From an uncultured Eubacteriales bacterium (GTDB lineage Bacteria; Bacillota; Clostridia; Oscillospirales; Oscillospiraceae), in assembly GCA_900552475.1 (NCBI GenBank), contig USAC01000001.1, forward strand, positions 35,369 through 99,368: a stretch of 64,000 nt of DNA, in the 5' to 3' direction. Positions 6,607 to 15,877 of the stretch are shown one piece after another; within the stretch, counting starts at the first letter, position 1, and each line of letters begins with the position of its first letter. Both the position numbers and the translations under genes were made by a program. The notes beneath the pieces are model-generated. The model worked only from the letters and a program-made list of their open reading frames with translations, did not search any database and was not told the DNA's origin.

Positions 6607-9198
6607 ATGGCTGAACTGACCCCCATGATGCGCCAGTATCTGGAAATCAAGGAACAAAATAAGGATTCGATCCTCTTTTTCCGCCTGGGGGATTTCTACG
6701 AGATGTTCGGCGACGACGCAAAGACCGCTTCGCGCGAGCTGGATTTGATGCTGACCACCCGCGACAAGGACAAGACGAAGTCCTTCGAGGAGAAGGTGCC
6801 CATGTGCGGCATCCCATACCACGCCTCCGACGCCTACATCGCCCGCCTGATCTCCAAGGGCTACAAGGTCGCCATCTGCGAGCAGACGGAGGACCCCGCG
6901 CAGGCGAAGGGGCTTGTCAAGCGCGACATCATCCGCGTCATCACCCCCGGCACCGTCATCGACGAGACGTCGCTCGAGGCCGGGCGCAGCAACTTCTGCG
7001 CGGGCATCTGGCTCGATGAGCGGTACGCGGCGCTCTGCGCCTGCGACATCTCGACCGGACAGATGAGCGCGACCGCGTTTGAAGGCCCGCAGCGGCTCGA
7101 GCACCTGCTCAACGAGCTCGGGCGCTTTTCACCGGCGGAGGCCGTGATGAACGACGGGGCGTTTTTCGACGAGACACTCACGGGCGTGCTCGAGAGCAAA
7201 TTTCACTGCCACCGCGAAAAGCGGAAGGTGCCGATGGAGGCGGCCGAGCGCCTGACGCGCGAGCAGTTCGGCGAGGACGCCTGCGCGCGGCTGCCGCGCG
7301 AGAACCCGGCGGCCGTGCTGGCGCTGGGGACGCTGCTCAATTACCTGCACGAGACGCAGAAGACCGACCTCTCCCACATCGACAGCCTTGATTTTTACCG
7401 ACAGGGGCAGTTCATGGAGCTGGATCTCACCGCCCGCCGCAACCTTGAACTGACGGAGACGCTCCGCGGCAAGGGCAAGCGCGGGAGCCTGCTGTGGGTG
7501 CTCGACAAGACGAAGACCGCCATGGGCGCGCGCTGCCTGCGCGGCTTTCTGGAGCGGCCGCTGCTCGACGTGAACGCCATCCGCCGCCGTCAGGGCGCGG
7601 TGCAGGCGCTCGTGGACGAGACGATGACGCGCGAGGAGCTGCTCGTCGCGCTCACGGGCATCGGCGATATGGAGCGGCTCATGGGCCGCATTGTCTACGG
7701 TACGGCCGGCGGACGCGACCTCGCCGCGCTGAAAAACGCCGCGCTGAAGCTCCCGGCGGTGCGCGCGCAGCTCGAGGGCTTTGAAAAGGGCCGCCTGCGC
7801 CAGCTGCACGACCAGCTCGATACGCTCAGCGACATCGCCGCCCTCATCGGCCAGACGCTCGTCGATGAGCCGCCGTTTTCCGTCCGCGAGGGCGAGATGA
7901 TCCGCGAGGGCTATGACCCGGAGGTCGACCGCCTGCGCGACATTCTCCACGGCGGCAAGGGCATCATCGCCTCCATGGAGGCGCGCGAGAAGGAGCGCAC
8001 CGGCATCCGCACGCTGAAAATCGGCTACAACAAGGTGTTCGGGTACTACATCGAGGTCTCGAACTCCTTTAAAGACCAGGTGCCGGAGGACTATGTCCGC
8101 AAGCAGACGCTCGTGAACTGCGAGCGCTTCATCACGCAGGAGCTCAAGGATCTGGAGCACGACATTCTCTCCGCGTCCGACCGGGACAAGGAACTGGAAT
8201 ATGAAATCTTTAACCGCATGCGCCTGCAGGTGGCCGAGGCCGTCACGCGCGTGCAGGCGGCGGCGGGCGCCGTCGCCGAGATCGACGCGCTCTGCTCGCT
8301 GGCGGAGACGGCGGTGAAGAACGGGTACTGCTGCCCCGAGGTGGACGACTCCGGCGTCATCGAGATCATCGACGGCCGCCACCCCGTGGTCGAGAAGATG
8401 CGCCCCGACGCGCTCTTCGTCCCGAACGACACCTACATGGGCCAGAGCGAGAACCGTGCCGCCATCATCACCGGCCCGAACATGGCCGGTAAGTCGACCT
8501 ATATGCGTCAGGTGGCGCTCATCGTGCTCATGGCGCAGATCGGCTCGTTCGTCCCGGCGAAGTCGGCACACCTCGGCGTGGTCGACCGGATTTTCACCCG
8601 CATCGGCGCGTCCGACGACCTCTCCGCGGGACAGTCGACGTTCATGGTCGAGATGACCGAGGTGTCGGAGATTCTCCACGCCGCGACAAAAAACAGCCTG
8701 CTGATCCTCGATGAGATCGGCCGCGGTACGAGTACCTTCGACGGCATGAGCATCGCGCGGGCGGTGCTGGAATACTGCGCCAACCCGAAAAAGCTCGGCG
8801 CCAAGACGCTCTTCGCCACGCACTACCACGAGCTGACCGCGATGGAGGGGACGCTTCCGGGTGTGAAGAACTTCAACATCGCCGTGCGCACGCGCGGCGA
8901 GGAGATCATTTTCCTGCGCAAGATCATCCCCGGCGGCGCCGACCGCAGCTACGGCATCGAGGTTGCGCGGCTCGCGGGCCTGCCGGAAACGGTCGTCAGC
9001 CGCGCCAAGACCATCCTGCGCGAGCTCGAGAGCGAGAGCGGACGCCCCGCGCCCGCCGCGCCCGCGGAGGCGCAGGTGTCGTTTGCCGCCGTGGCCGAGA
9101 GCGAGGTCATCGACAAGCTCCGCCGCGCGCAGGTCGACACACTCAGCCCTATCGAGGCGCTGAACCTGCTCTATGAGCTGAAGCAGAAGCTCGAATAA
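6607..9198 (+). CDS. mutS: DNA mismatch repair protein MutS
   Basis: 863 residues, normal MutS1 length. The mismatch-reading Phe-x-Glu motif is GDFYEMFGDD at about residues 28-37. The connector, lever (around the GYNKVFGYYIEVSNS clamp segment) and ATPase domains follow. Walker A is GPNMAGKSTYMRQ near residue 623; Walker B is LLILDEIGRGTSTFDG, and the dimer-site histidines are in ATHYHELT. It recognises base mispairs and recruits MutL, encoded 38 nt downstream. The C-terminal tail is Ala/Pro-rich and leads to the helix-turn-helix end (LSPIEALNLLYELKQKL). The start is an ATG behind a weak purine-rich site (AGAGAGCG). Confidence 0.97.
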   Translation: MAELTPMMRQYLEIKEQNKDSILFFRLGDFYEMFGDDAKTASRELDLMLTTRDKDKTKSFEEKVPMCGIPYHASDAYIARLISKGYKVAICEQTEDPAQAKGLVKRDIIRVITPGTVIDETSLEAGRSNFCAGIWLDERYAALCACDISTGQMSATAFEGPQRLEHLLNELGRFSPAEAVMNDGAFFDETLTGVLESKFHCHREKRKVPMEAAERLTREQFGEDACARLPRENPAAVLALGTLLNYLHETQKTDLSHIDSLDFYRQGQFMELDLTARRNLELTETLRGKGKRGSLLWVLDKTKTAMGARCLRGFLERPLLDVNAIRRRQGAVQALVDETMTREELLVALTGIGDMERLMGRIVYGTAGGRDLAALKNAALKLPAVRAQLEGFEKGRLRQLHDQLDTLSDIAALIGQTLVDEPPFSVREGEMIREGYDPEVDRLRDILHGGKGIIASMEAREKERTGIRTLKIGYNKVFGYYIEVSNSFKDQVPEDYVRKQTLVNCERFITQELKDLEHDILSASDRDKELEYEIFNRMRLQVAEAVTRVQAAAGAVAEIDALCSLAETAVKNGYCCPEVDDSGVIEIIDGRHPVVEKMRPDALFVPNDTYMGQSENRAAIITGPNMAGKSTYMRQVALIVLMAQIGSFVPAKSAHLGVVDRIFTRIGASDDLSAGQSTFMVEMTEVSEILHAATKNSLLILDEIGRGTSTFDGMSIARAVLEYCANPKKLGAKTLFATHYHELTAMEGTLPGVKNFNIAVRTRGEEIIFLRKIIPGGADRSYGIEVARLAGLPETVVSRAKTILRELESESGRPAPAAPAEAQVSFAAVAESEVIDKLRRAQVDTLSPIEALNLLYELKQKLE

Positions 9199-9236
9199 CC
9201 GGTTTTTTCTCATCTCCCGGAAGGAGGAGTGTTACC

Positions 9237-11201
9237 ATGCCTGATATTCAATGCCTTGCGCCCCATGTGGCGGATCTGATCGCCGCGGGCGAGGTGGTCG
9301 AGCGCCCGGCGAGCGTCGCCAAGGAGCTGCTCGAAAACGCCATCGACGCCGGTGCTTCGGCCATCGTGCTCGAGGTGCAGCACGGCGGCCTGACCTACCT
9401 GCGCATCACCGACAACGGCTGCGGCATTGCGCCGCAGCAGCTGCCGACGGCCTTCCTGCGCCACGCAACGAGCAAGCTCCGCACGGCGGATGACCTCGAG
9501 GCGATCGGGACGCTGGGCTTCCGTGGCGAGGCACTCGCCGCCATCTCCGCCGTGGCGCGGGTCGATATCTTCTCGCGCCCGCGCGGCGCGGACGTCGGCG
9601 CGTCGCTCCATCTCGAGGGCGGCAAGCCCGGCACCGTGCAGGAGACGGGCTGCCCCGAGGGGACGACCATCTGCGTGCGCGACCTGTTCTATAACACCCC
9701 CGCCCGCATGAAGTTCATGAAGAAGGACAGCGCCGAGGGAACGGCCGTCGCGGGCGTCGTGACGCACCTCGCGCTCAGCCATCCGGACGTCTCATTCAAG
9801 TTCATCCGCGACGGCGCGGAGCTGCTGCACACTCCCGGCGACGGGAAGCTCCAGTCCGCGGTCTACGCCGCGATGGGGCGGGACTTCGCCCTCGGGCTCA
9901 CACCGGTCGAGGGGCGCGGCGGCGATGTCGCCGTCTCCGGCTTCGTGACAAAGCCCCTCTGCGGCAGCGGCACGCGCGGGCGCCAGCTGTTCTTCGTGAA
10001 CGGCCGCTTCGTCAAGAGCCAGCTGCTCTCCGCCGCGCTTGAGGAGGCGTACCGCAACCGCCTGCTCAAGGGGAAGTTCCCCGGCTGCGTGCTGCATATC
10101 GAGCTGCCGCGCGACCGGGTGGACGTGAACGTCCACCCCGCAAAGACCGTGGTAAAATTCGTCAGCGACAAGACCGTGTTTGACGCAGTGTATTATACGA
10201 TCCTCGACACGCTCACCGCCGGTGAGCGCGCCGCACAGAAGCCGAAGCAGGAGGGCTTCTATCAGAACCTGACCGTCCGGCAGTTCAAGGATAAGACCGC
10301 GCCGCAGGCGGAGCCTGCCCGCGCGCCGCTCGGCTCGTTTACCGCCCGCCCGGTGGGAAATCCCGACGAAAAGCTCGTCGTGCGCGACGTGGCCCTGGTT
10401 CGCCCCGAACCGCAGCCGGTGACGCAGCCCGCGCCCGATCCCGTGCAGCCGCCGCGCCCGGTGTCCGCTCCGGCCCGCCCGGAGCCGATGCCCGAACCGC
10501 GGACGGTACCTGCCCCCGCGCCGCAGGCGGAGCCTGTCTGCCCCACACCGGAGCCGGTGCAGGAGAGGAAGGAGCCGCCGCAGACGACGATGCCCCTCCC
10601 CGAGGAGCCGGCGCAGCAGGTGCTGCAGACGCAGGAGGCTCCGTGGCGCATCGCCGGGGAGGTGCTCAACACCTATATTATCTGTGAGGATGAGCAGGAG
10701 AACGTTTGGCTCATCGACAAGCACGCCGCGCACGAGCGCGTGCGCTTCAACCGCCTGAAGGAGAACACCGAGCCGGTCATGCGCCAGACGCTGCTGACTC
10801 CGGCGGCGGTGTCGCTGACGGCGGAGGAGTATACGGCGGTGCTCGAGCACCTCGACATTCTCGCGCAGTACGGCTTTGCCTGCGAGGACTTCGGTGACGG
10901 GACGGTGCTCGTGCGCGAGGTGCCGTCCGATCTCGACGTCGGCGATATCCCTGCGACGGTGCAGGAGCTGGCGGCGGATCTGATGCTCTGCCGCGCCGAC
11001 CCGGAGGGTGCGCGCGACCACCTGCTGCAGACGATGGCCTGCAAATCGGCCATCAAGGCGGGGATGCATACCGACCGCGCGGAGCTCGCCGCGCTCGTGG
11101 AGAAGGTACAGAGCGGGGAGATCCGCTATTGTCCCCACGGCCGCCCGGTCTCCGTGAAATTGAGAAAGTACGAACTGGAAAAGATGTTCAAGAGGGCATA
11201 A
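9237..11201 (+). CDS. mutL: DNA mismatch repair protein MutL
   Basis: 654 residues. The N-terminal GHKL ATPase has ELLENAIDAGA (Glu/Asn site), DNGCGI and TLGFRGEALA. A long Pro/Glu/Ala-rich linker spans roughly residues 360-470. The C-terminal dimerisation/endonuclease domain has MACKSAIKAGM and CPHGRPVSV. The endonuclease motif, usually DQHA(x2)E(x4)E, reads DKHAAHERVRFN here (near residue 493), so the Gln and last Glu are replaced. MutL couples mismatch recognition by MutS to strand nicking. RBS GGAAGGAGGAG precedes the ATG. It is cotranscribed with mutS and probably miaA-hfq. Confidence 0.96.
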   Translation: MPDIQCLAPHVADLIAAGEVVERPASVAKELLENAIDAGASAIVLEVQHGGLTYLRITDNGCGIAPQQLPTAFLRHATSKLRTADDLEAIGTLGFRGEALAAISAVARVDIFSRPRGADVGASLHLEGGKPGTVQETGCPEGTTICVRDLFYNTPARMKFMKKDSAEGTAVAGVVTHLALSHPDVSFKFIRDGAELLHTPGDGKLQSAVYAAMGRDFALGLTPVEGRGGDVAVSGFVTKPLCGSGTRGRQLFFVNGRFVKSQLLSAALEEAYRNRLLKGKFPGCVLHIELPRDRVDVNVHPAKTVVKFVSDKTVFDAVYYTILDTLTAGERAAQKPKQEGFYQNLTVRQFKDKTAPQAEPARAPLGSFTARPVGNPDEKLVVRDVALVRPEPQPVTQPAPDPVQPPRPVSAPARPEPMPEPRTVPAPAPQAEPVCPTPEPVQERKEPPQTTMPLPEEPAQQVLQTQEAPWRIAGEVLNTYIICEDEQENVWLIDKHAAHERVRFNRLKENTEPVMRQTLLTPAAVSLTAEEYTAVLEHLDILAQYGFACEDFGDGTVLVREVPSDLDVGDIPATVQELAADLMLCRADPEGARDHLLQTMACKSAIKAGMHTDRAELAALVEKVQSGEIRYCPHGRPVSVKLRKYELEKMFKRA

Positions 11202-11300
11202 ATTCTGCCCTTTTGGCACAGAGCCGCTCGGTTTCTTCGACAAGCGAAGAAAAACACAAGACAGAAGTACTAAAATGATCTTTCAGACAGAGGTGATACA

Positions 11301-12245
11301 ATGCCGCCGAAGGTGATCTGCGTGGTGGGACCCACGGCATCCGGAAAAACGAAAATGGGCGTGGCGCTCGCGAAGACCTTTGACGGCGAGGTCGTGTCGG
11401 TGGACTCGATGCAGATCTACCGCGGCATGGCCATCGGCACCGCCGCCCCCACGCCCGAGGAGACGGAGGGCATCCCGCACCACATGGTCGGCGTGGCCGA
11501 CCCGCGTGAGAGCTGGTCGGTTGCCCGCTTCACGGAGGAGGCCGACGCCTGCGTGCAGGACATTCTCCACCGCGGGAAGCGCCCCGTTCTTGTCGGCGGC
11601 ACGGGATTGTATCTCGACAGTCTCGTCCGCGGCGGCGACTTTGCACCCGGCCGCTCCGGCGGCGCGGTGCGCGAGCGCCTGCAGCGGGAGCTGGCCGAGC
11701 GCGGCGCACCGGCCATGCTCGAGTGCCTGCGGGAGGTCGATCCCGAGAGCGCCGCGCGGCTCCACCTGCGCGATGAAAAGCGGATTCTCCGTGCGCTCGA
11801 GGTGTATGAGGAGACGGGCGAGACGATCACCGCACACAACCGCCGCACGCAGGAGCGCCCGCCGCGCTATGACGCGCTCTACATCGGGCTGGACTTCGCC
11901 GACCGCGCGGATCTGCGTGCGCGGATCGACCGGCGCGTCGACGAGATGGTGCGGCAGGGGCTGCTGCAGGAGGTGGAGACGCTGCTCTCAAGCGGCGTTC
12001 CGCGCGATGCAACCGCCCTGCAGGCCATCGGCTACAGGCAGTTTCTCGCCGTCCGCGACGGCGCCGCCACGGCGGCGGACGCCATCGGGGAGGTCAAGCT
12101 CCGCTCCCGCCAGTACGCCAAGCGCCAGCTGACGTGGCTGCGCCGGAACGGGGCCATCCACTGGATCCTCTGGGGAAAAGAACCGGATTTCCCGGCGGCT
12201 CTCCAGAATGCGACAGAATATCTCACCGCCCATGGCTTAGGATAG
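11301..12245 (+). CDS. miaA: tRNA dimethylallyltransferase MiaA
   Basis: 314 residues. The P-loop is [12 protein letters not shown] at the N-terminus, followed by the substrate-binding Asp/Ser in [20 protein letters not shown] and [13 protein letters not shown] are diagnostic for this prenyltransferase. It transfers dimethylallyl from DMAPP to A37 of tRNAs reading UNN codons, making the substrate for MiaB. The ATG follows AGAGGTG. The gap after mutL is 99 nt and holds a short hairpin (about 11231-11252) with a modest A/T flank. The gene uses TAG as its natural stop, which is relevant to the amber codon in cysS. Confidence 0.96.
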   Translation: MPPKVICVVGPTASGKTKMGVALAKTFDGEVVSVDSMQIYRGMAIGTAAPTPEETEGIPHHMVGVADPRESWSVARFTEEADACVQDILHRGKRPVLVGGTGLYLDSLVRGGDFAPGRSGGAVRERLQRELAERGAPAMLECLREVDPESAARLHLRDEKRILRALEVYEETGETITAHNRRTQERPPRYDALYIGLDFADRADLRARIDRRVDEMVRQGLLQEVETLLSSGVPRDATALQAIGYRQFLAVRDGAATAADAIGEVKLRSRQYAKRQLTWLRRNGAIHWILWGKEPDFPAALQNATEYLTAHGLG

Positions 12246-12306
12246 AGCCGGGCGGACATGCATTGCGCGTCGTCCGCACCAAAAGACAGAAAGGATGCAG
12301 ACGACT

Positions 12307-12540
12307 ATGCAAAAGAAAAACAATCTTCAGGAGATCTTTCTCACCCGCGCCCGGAAGGAGAACGTCCCGGTGACGATGTTCCTTATCAACGGCTTTCAGC
12401 TGCGCGGGACCGTCACGGGGTTCGACTGCTTCACGGTCGTGCTCGACTGTGACGGGCGGCAGAACGTGATCTACAAACACGCCATATCCACCATTGCGCC
12501 CCAGCACCCCATCTCGCTGATGGAGGACGGGGCCACCTGA
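12307..12540 (+). CDS. hfq: RNA chaperone Hfq
   Basis: 77 residues, typical of Gram-positive Hfq. The Sm1 motif is seen in [19 protein letters not shown] and the Sm2 motif in [10 protein letters not shown]. The ATG at 12307 is preferred over one at 12295, because the AAAGGA site would abut the earlier ATG. The hexameric ring binds A- and U-rich RNA. The miaA-hfq order is widely conserved, and the genes are 61 nt apart. The gene is followed closely (11 nt) by the HlyD-like gene. Confidence 0.95.
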   Translation: MQKKNNLQEIFLTRARKENVPVTMFLINGFQLRGTVTGFDCFTVVLDCDGRQNVIYKHAISTIAPQHPISLMEDGAT

Positions 12541-12551
12541 GAGGGGCATCT

Positions 12552-13763
12552 ATGAAATCTTCTTCCGCAGTGTTCCGTGCGCTTTCCATCGCGCTGCTCG
12601 CGGCGGTGGTGCTGTACTTCGGTGTACAGGGCTGCCGCTATCTCACCGATCCATATTCCACGACGCTGGCCTACCGCAGCTCCTCCGAGGAGAGCATCAG
12701 CCTGACCGGCTGGCTCGTGCGCGACGAGGTGCCGCTGCAGGGGCCGTCCGGCACGCTGCAGCAAATGCTGCGCGAAGGGGAGAAGGCCGCGGCGGGCGAG
12801 ACGGTCGTCACCGTCTATTCCAACGCCGGCGCGCTCGACACCGTCAGCCGAATTCGGGAGCAGGAGCTGCAGCTCGAGCAGCTGCAGTTCGCGCTGGAGT
12901 CCTATCTCGACAGCGACGCCGCGCTCAAGCTCGACAGCTCCATCACCGACAGCATCCTCACCCTGCGCGGTGAGCTCGCGGACGGGGATTATTCCACCGC
13001 CTCGGAGAACGTCTCTGCGCTCAAGGCCGCCATCCTCAAGCGCAGCCACAGCTACTCCTCCAGCGAGGAGATTCAGTCCGGCATCGATCAGGTCAAATCC
13101 GAGCTCTCGCGCCTGCGCGCCTCGCTCTCTGGAGCCGTCAGCGTCAGGGCCGAGAAGCCGGGGATCTACAGCGCCGCCTGCGACGGCTACGAGGATGTCC
13201 TCACGCCGGACACGCTGGCGGATCTGACGGTCAGCCGGCTCGAAAACCTCACCGCAGGGTCGAAGGGCAGCTCGCTCGGCAAGCTCATCTACGGTGATAC
13301 GTGGTACTATGCCGCCGCCGTCACGAATGAGCAGGCTGCGCAGCTCAGGACGGGGCAGAGCGTCACGCTTCGCTTTGCCAAGGGACTGGATGCCGACGTG
13401 CCCGCGACGGTTTACTCCATCGGGGAGGACGAGGGCGGGCGGCAGCTGCTGGTTCTGTGTTGCGACCGCTATCTGCCGCAGACGACCCAGCTGCGCCATC
13501 AGCAGGTAGAGCTGGTGCTCAGCAGCTACAGCGGCATCCGCGTCCCGGCCAACGCCCTGCGCGTAAACGACGAGGGGCAGGCGGGCGTGTACTGCGTCGT
13601 CGGCAGTCTCGCGCGTTTCAAGCCCGTCGACATCGTCTATCAGGGCGACGGGTACACGCTCGTGCGCGCGTCGAAGAGCGCGGAGGGTTCCGCCATCCTG
13701 CGCGCGGGCGACGAGGTCGTCGTCACCGCGAGCGACATCGAGCCGGGCAAGGTCATCGAGTAG
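12552..13763 (+). CDS. HlyD-like membrane-anchored adaptor protein
   Basis: 403 residues. A single N-terminal transmembrane helix (residues ~8-28, ALSIALLAAVVLYFGVQGC) anchors a mostly extracytoplasmic protein. There is a biotinyl-lipoyl-like start (LVRDEVPL...GEKAAAGETVVTVYS), then a helical stretch at about residues 95-200 with heptad-like LEQLQFALESYL. The C-terminal beta-rich part includes GIRVPANALRV. This layout is that of membrane-fusion/HlyD adaptors. No transporter gene is adjacent. It sits between hfq and the yggS-sepF-divIVA cell-division genes, which hints at an envelope or division-linked role, though this is inference. It ends with TAG. Confidence 0.7.
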   Translation: MKSSSAVFRALSIALLAAVVLYFGVQGCRYLTDPYSTTLAYRSSSEESISLTGWLVRDEVPLQGPSGTLQQMLREGEKAAAGETVVTVYSNAGALDTVSRIREQELQLEQLQFALESYLDSDAALKLDSSITDSILTLRGELADGDYSTASENVSALKAAILKRSHSYSSSEEIQSGIDQVKSELSRLRASLSGAVSVRAEKPGIYSAACDGYEDVLTPDTLADLTVSRLENLTAGSKGSSLGKLIYGDTWYYAAAVTNEQAAQLRTGQSVTLRFAKGLDADVPATVYSIGEDEGGRQLLVLCCDRYLPQTTQLRHQQVELVLSSYSGIRVPANALRVNDEGQAGVYCVVGSLARFKPVDIVYQGDGYTLVRASKSAEGSAILRAGDEVVVTASDIEPGKVIE

Positions 13764-13810
13764 CGCCCCGGCATTTGAATGAACACACTGTGAAAGGAAG
13801 TTTTCAAACC

Positions 13811-14506
13811 ATGTCTATCACTGAAAATATTGCAGCCATCCGCCGCGAGATCGACGCCGCCGCCCGCGAGAGCGGGCGCACCGGCGCGGACATCACCCTC
13901 GTCGGCGCGAGCAAGATGAACGACGCCGCCGCCTGCCAGGAGGCCATCGCCGCCGGAATCGACGTCCTCGGCGAGAACCGCGTGCAGGAGATGACCGCCA
14001 AGCTCGCCGAGCACGCCTATGACGGCCGCCCGCTGCACTTCATCGGCCACCTCCAGCGCAACAAGGTGCGCCAGGTCGTCGGCAAGGTCGCGCTCATCCA
14101 GTCCGTCGGCTCGATGGAGCTGCTGCGCGAGATCGAGAAGGAGGCCGCCAAGCAGGGCCTGCGGCAGGACATCCTGCTCGAGGTGAACATCGGCGGCGAG
14201 GAGGCCAAGAGCGGCTTTGCACCGGAGGACGTGCGCGCGGCGGCGCAGAGCGCGCTGGAGCTCGCGCATGTGCGCGTGCTCGGGCTGATGGCCATTCCGC
14301 CGGTCGAGACGGTTCCACACGGAAATATGCGCTATTTTGCGGAAATGCGTGCTTTATATGTTGACATAAACGAGAAAATGTACCATAATGAATTTAAATA
14401 CCTCTCGATGGGTATGAGCGAGGACCTTGCAGACGCCATCCGGGCCGGTGCGAATATGGTTCGGGTCGGTTCCGCCATTTTCGGCGCCAGAGATTATACA
14501 AAATAA
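13811..14506 (+). CDS. PLP homeostasis protein, YggS/PROSC family
   Basis: 231 residues from an ATG at 13811. The alanine-racemase-like TIM barrel has the PLP lysine in LVGASKMNDAA near residue 37. Further family signatures are GENRVQEM, LHFIGHLQRNKVRQV and YLSMGMSEDLADAI. The end VRVGSAIFGAR contacts the PLP phosphate. The protein buffers free pyridoxal phosphate and has no known catalytic reaction. It lies 20 nt upstream of sepF, a standard arrangement in Firmicutes. The short leader (AAAGGAAG) gives the ribosome binding site. Confidence 0.94.
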   Translation: MSITENIAAIRREIDAAARESGRTGADITLVGASKMNDAAACQEAIAAGIDVLGENRVQEMTAKLAEHAYDGRPLHFIGHLQRNKVRQVVGKVALIQSVGSMELLREIEKEAAKQGLRQDILLEVNIGGEEAKSGFAPEDVRAAAQSALELAHVRVLGLMAIPPVETVPHGNMRYFAEMRALYVDINEKMYHNEFKYLSMGMSEDLADAIRAGANMVRVGSAIFGARDYTK

Positions 14507-14526
14507 GCAGTGGGAGGGCCATCAAG

Positions 14527-14982
14527 ATGAGCTTCATGGACGAACTGAAAAAGATTATTCACCCCTACGACGATGAGGATTACGATTACGAAGAGGAGGA
14601 GCTGAACCCGGCCTCCAAGCCCGCGAAGGAGTCGTTCCGCGAGGAGCGCCGCGAGGAGCGCAAGGCCGAGGAGCGCCGCAACAAGGTGGTCAACATCCAC
14701 GCCACCACCCAGCTCAAGGTTGTGCTCGTCAAGCCCGAGCGCTTTGAGAACGCCTCGGAGATTGCTGACCATCTGCGCGAAAAGCGCACGGTCGTGCTGA
14801 ACCTCGAGTCGACGAACAAGGACATTGCCCGCCGTCTGGTGGACTTCCTGTCGGGTGTTGCGTATGCCGGGGAGGGCAAGATCAAGAAGGTCTCGGCCAA
14901 CACCTACATCATCACCCCCTATTCCGTGGATATCATGGGGGACCTGATCGACGAATTAGAAAACAACGGCCTGTATCTGTAA
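14527..14982 (+). CDS. sepF: Cell division protein SepF
   Basis: 151 residues. The N-terminal amphipathic segment MSFMDELKKIIHPY probably binds membrane. An acidic, then highly charged linker (DDEDYDYEEEEL; REERREERKAEERR) follows. The SepF core runs from about residue 65 to the end: VVLVKPERFENASEIADHL, then VVLNLESTNKDIARRLVDF and a final VDIMGDLIDELE. SepF polymerises into rings and tethers FtsZ at the septum. It is followed by divIVA 34 nt downstream. Confidence 0.95.
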   Translation: MSFMDELKKIIHPYDDEDYDYEEEELNPASKPAKESFREERREERKAEERRNKVVNIHATTQLKVVLVKPERFENASEIADHLREKRTVVLNLESTNKDIARRLVDFLSGVAYAGEGKIKKVSANTYIITPYSVDIMGDLIDELENNGLYL

Positions 14983-15016
14983 AAACGTAAGACGATAGAA
15001 AACGGAGGGATATACG

Positions 15017-15778
15017 ATGTTTACGCCACAGGAAGTTTCCGAAAAGACATTTCCCAAGACCTCGGCCCTGACCGCCGGCTATAACATGGCGGCGGTGGAC
15101 GAGTTTCTGGATCCCCTGACGGAGGATTATACCGCCCTGTATAAGGAGAACGCCGCCCTGAAGGCGAAGCTGAAGGTGCTCGCCGAGAAGATCGAGGAGT
15201 ACCGCTCGACCGAGGACGCCATGCGCACCACGCTCGTCACGGCGCAGAAGCTCGCGACGAAGCTCGTGCAGGAGGCGCAGACCAAAAAGGACGAGATTCT
15301 CAACGAAGCGCGCGCCGAGGCCGCGCGCCAGACCGCGACGCTCGAGCAGCAGACCGCCGCCGCCGAGCAGAAGCTCCGCCTTGCGCAGCAGAAGCTCACT
15401 GAGTTCATCGGCGCGAGCCGCCAGCTGTGCCAGACGCAGCTCGACTTCCTCACGAAGCTCCCGGAGATGGACGCCGCCACGGCGCAGAGCGCCCCCACGC
15501 CCTCCGTCGCCGACGACACGATCCGCATCATCGAGCAGGACATCCTCAAGGACTTTTCCGTCCCCACCGAGCCGAAGGCCGCTGAGCCCGCCGCCCCCGT
15601 ACAGGAGACGGCCGCCCCCGCGCCCGCACAGGAGGAGCCGAAGGCCGAGGAGCCTGCCGCTCCCGCCGAGCCCGCCCCCGAGAAGGACGAGCCGAGCGCC
15701 GACAGCTTGTTTTCCACCGATTTCAAGCTGAATCTGGACGAGCTGAAGTTCGGCCGCAACTACAGCGGCGAGAACTGA
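15017..15778 (+). CDS. divIVA: DivIVA domain-containing protein
   Basis: 253 residues. The N-terminal DivIVA lipid-binding domain reads FTPQEVSEKTFPKT...GYNMAAVDEFLDPLTEDY. A long coiled coil follows at about residues 35-150 (YKENAALKAKLKVLAEKI; later QQTAAAEQKLRLAQQKL). The C-terminal region is Pro/Ala/Glu-rich and probably disordered (about residues 190-230). The canonical first position is usually GFR/GYR-like; here KTSALTAGYNMAAVDEF keeps the spacing. The protein marks poles and the septum. It ends the yggS-sepF-divIVA run, with a strong terminator downstream. Confidence 0.92.
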   Translation: MFTPQEVSEKTFPKTSALTAGYNMAAVDEFLDPLTEDYTALYKENAALKAKLKVLAEKIEEYRSTEDAMRTTLVTAQKLATKLVQEAQTKKDEILNEARAEAARQTATLEQQTAAAEQKLRLAQQKLTEFIGASRQLCQTQLDFLTKLPEMDAATAQSAPTPSVADDTIRIIEQDILKDFSVPTEPKAAEPAAPVQETAAPAPAQEEPKAEEPAAPAEPAPEKDEPSADSLFSTDFKLNLDELKFGRNYSGEN

Positions 15779-15814
15779 GCACCGTCCGCCCCGCGGCATA
15801 CAGACGCACATGCA

Positions 15815-15855
15815 GGCGGCAGAGCGGCACTTTGCCGTCCTGCCGCCCGTTTTTA
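15815..15855 (+). terminator. Intrinsic terminator after divIVA
   Basis: A 15-bp stem with internal mismatches (15815-15829 with 15833-15847, GGCGGCAG...CTGCCGCC) is followed by CGTTTTTAT. Confidence 0.85.
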
Positions 15856-15877
15856 TACAGGAAGGAGACTTCGCCCC

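Noticed and set aside
7129..9213. 694-codon reverse open frame opposite mutS
   Set aside because: Shadow of mutS; all conserved motifs are on the forward strand.
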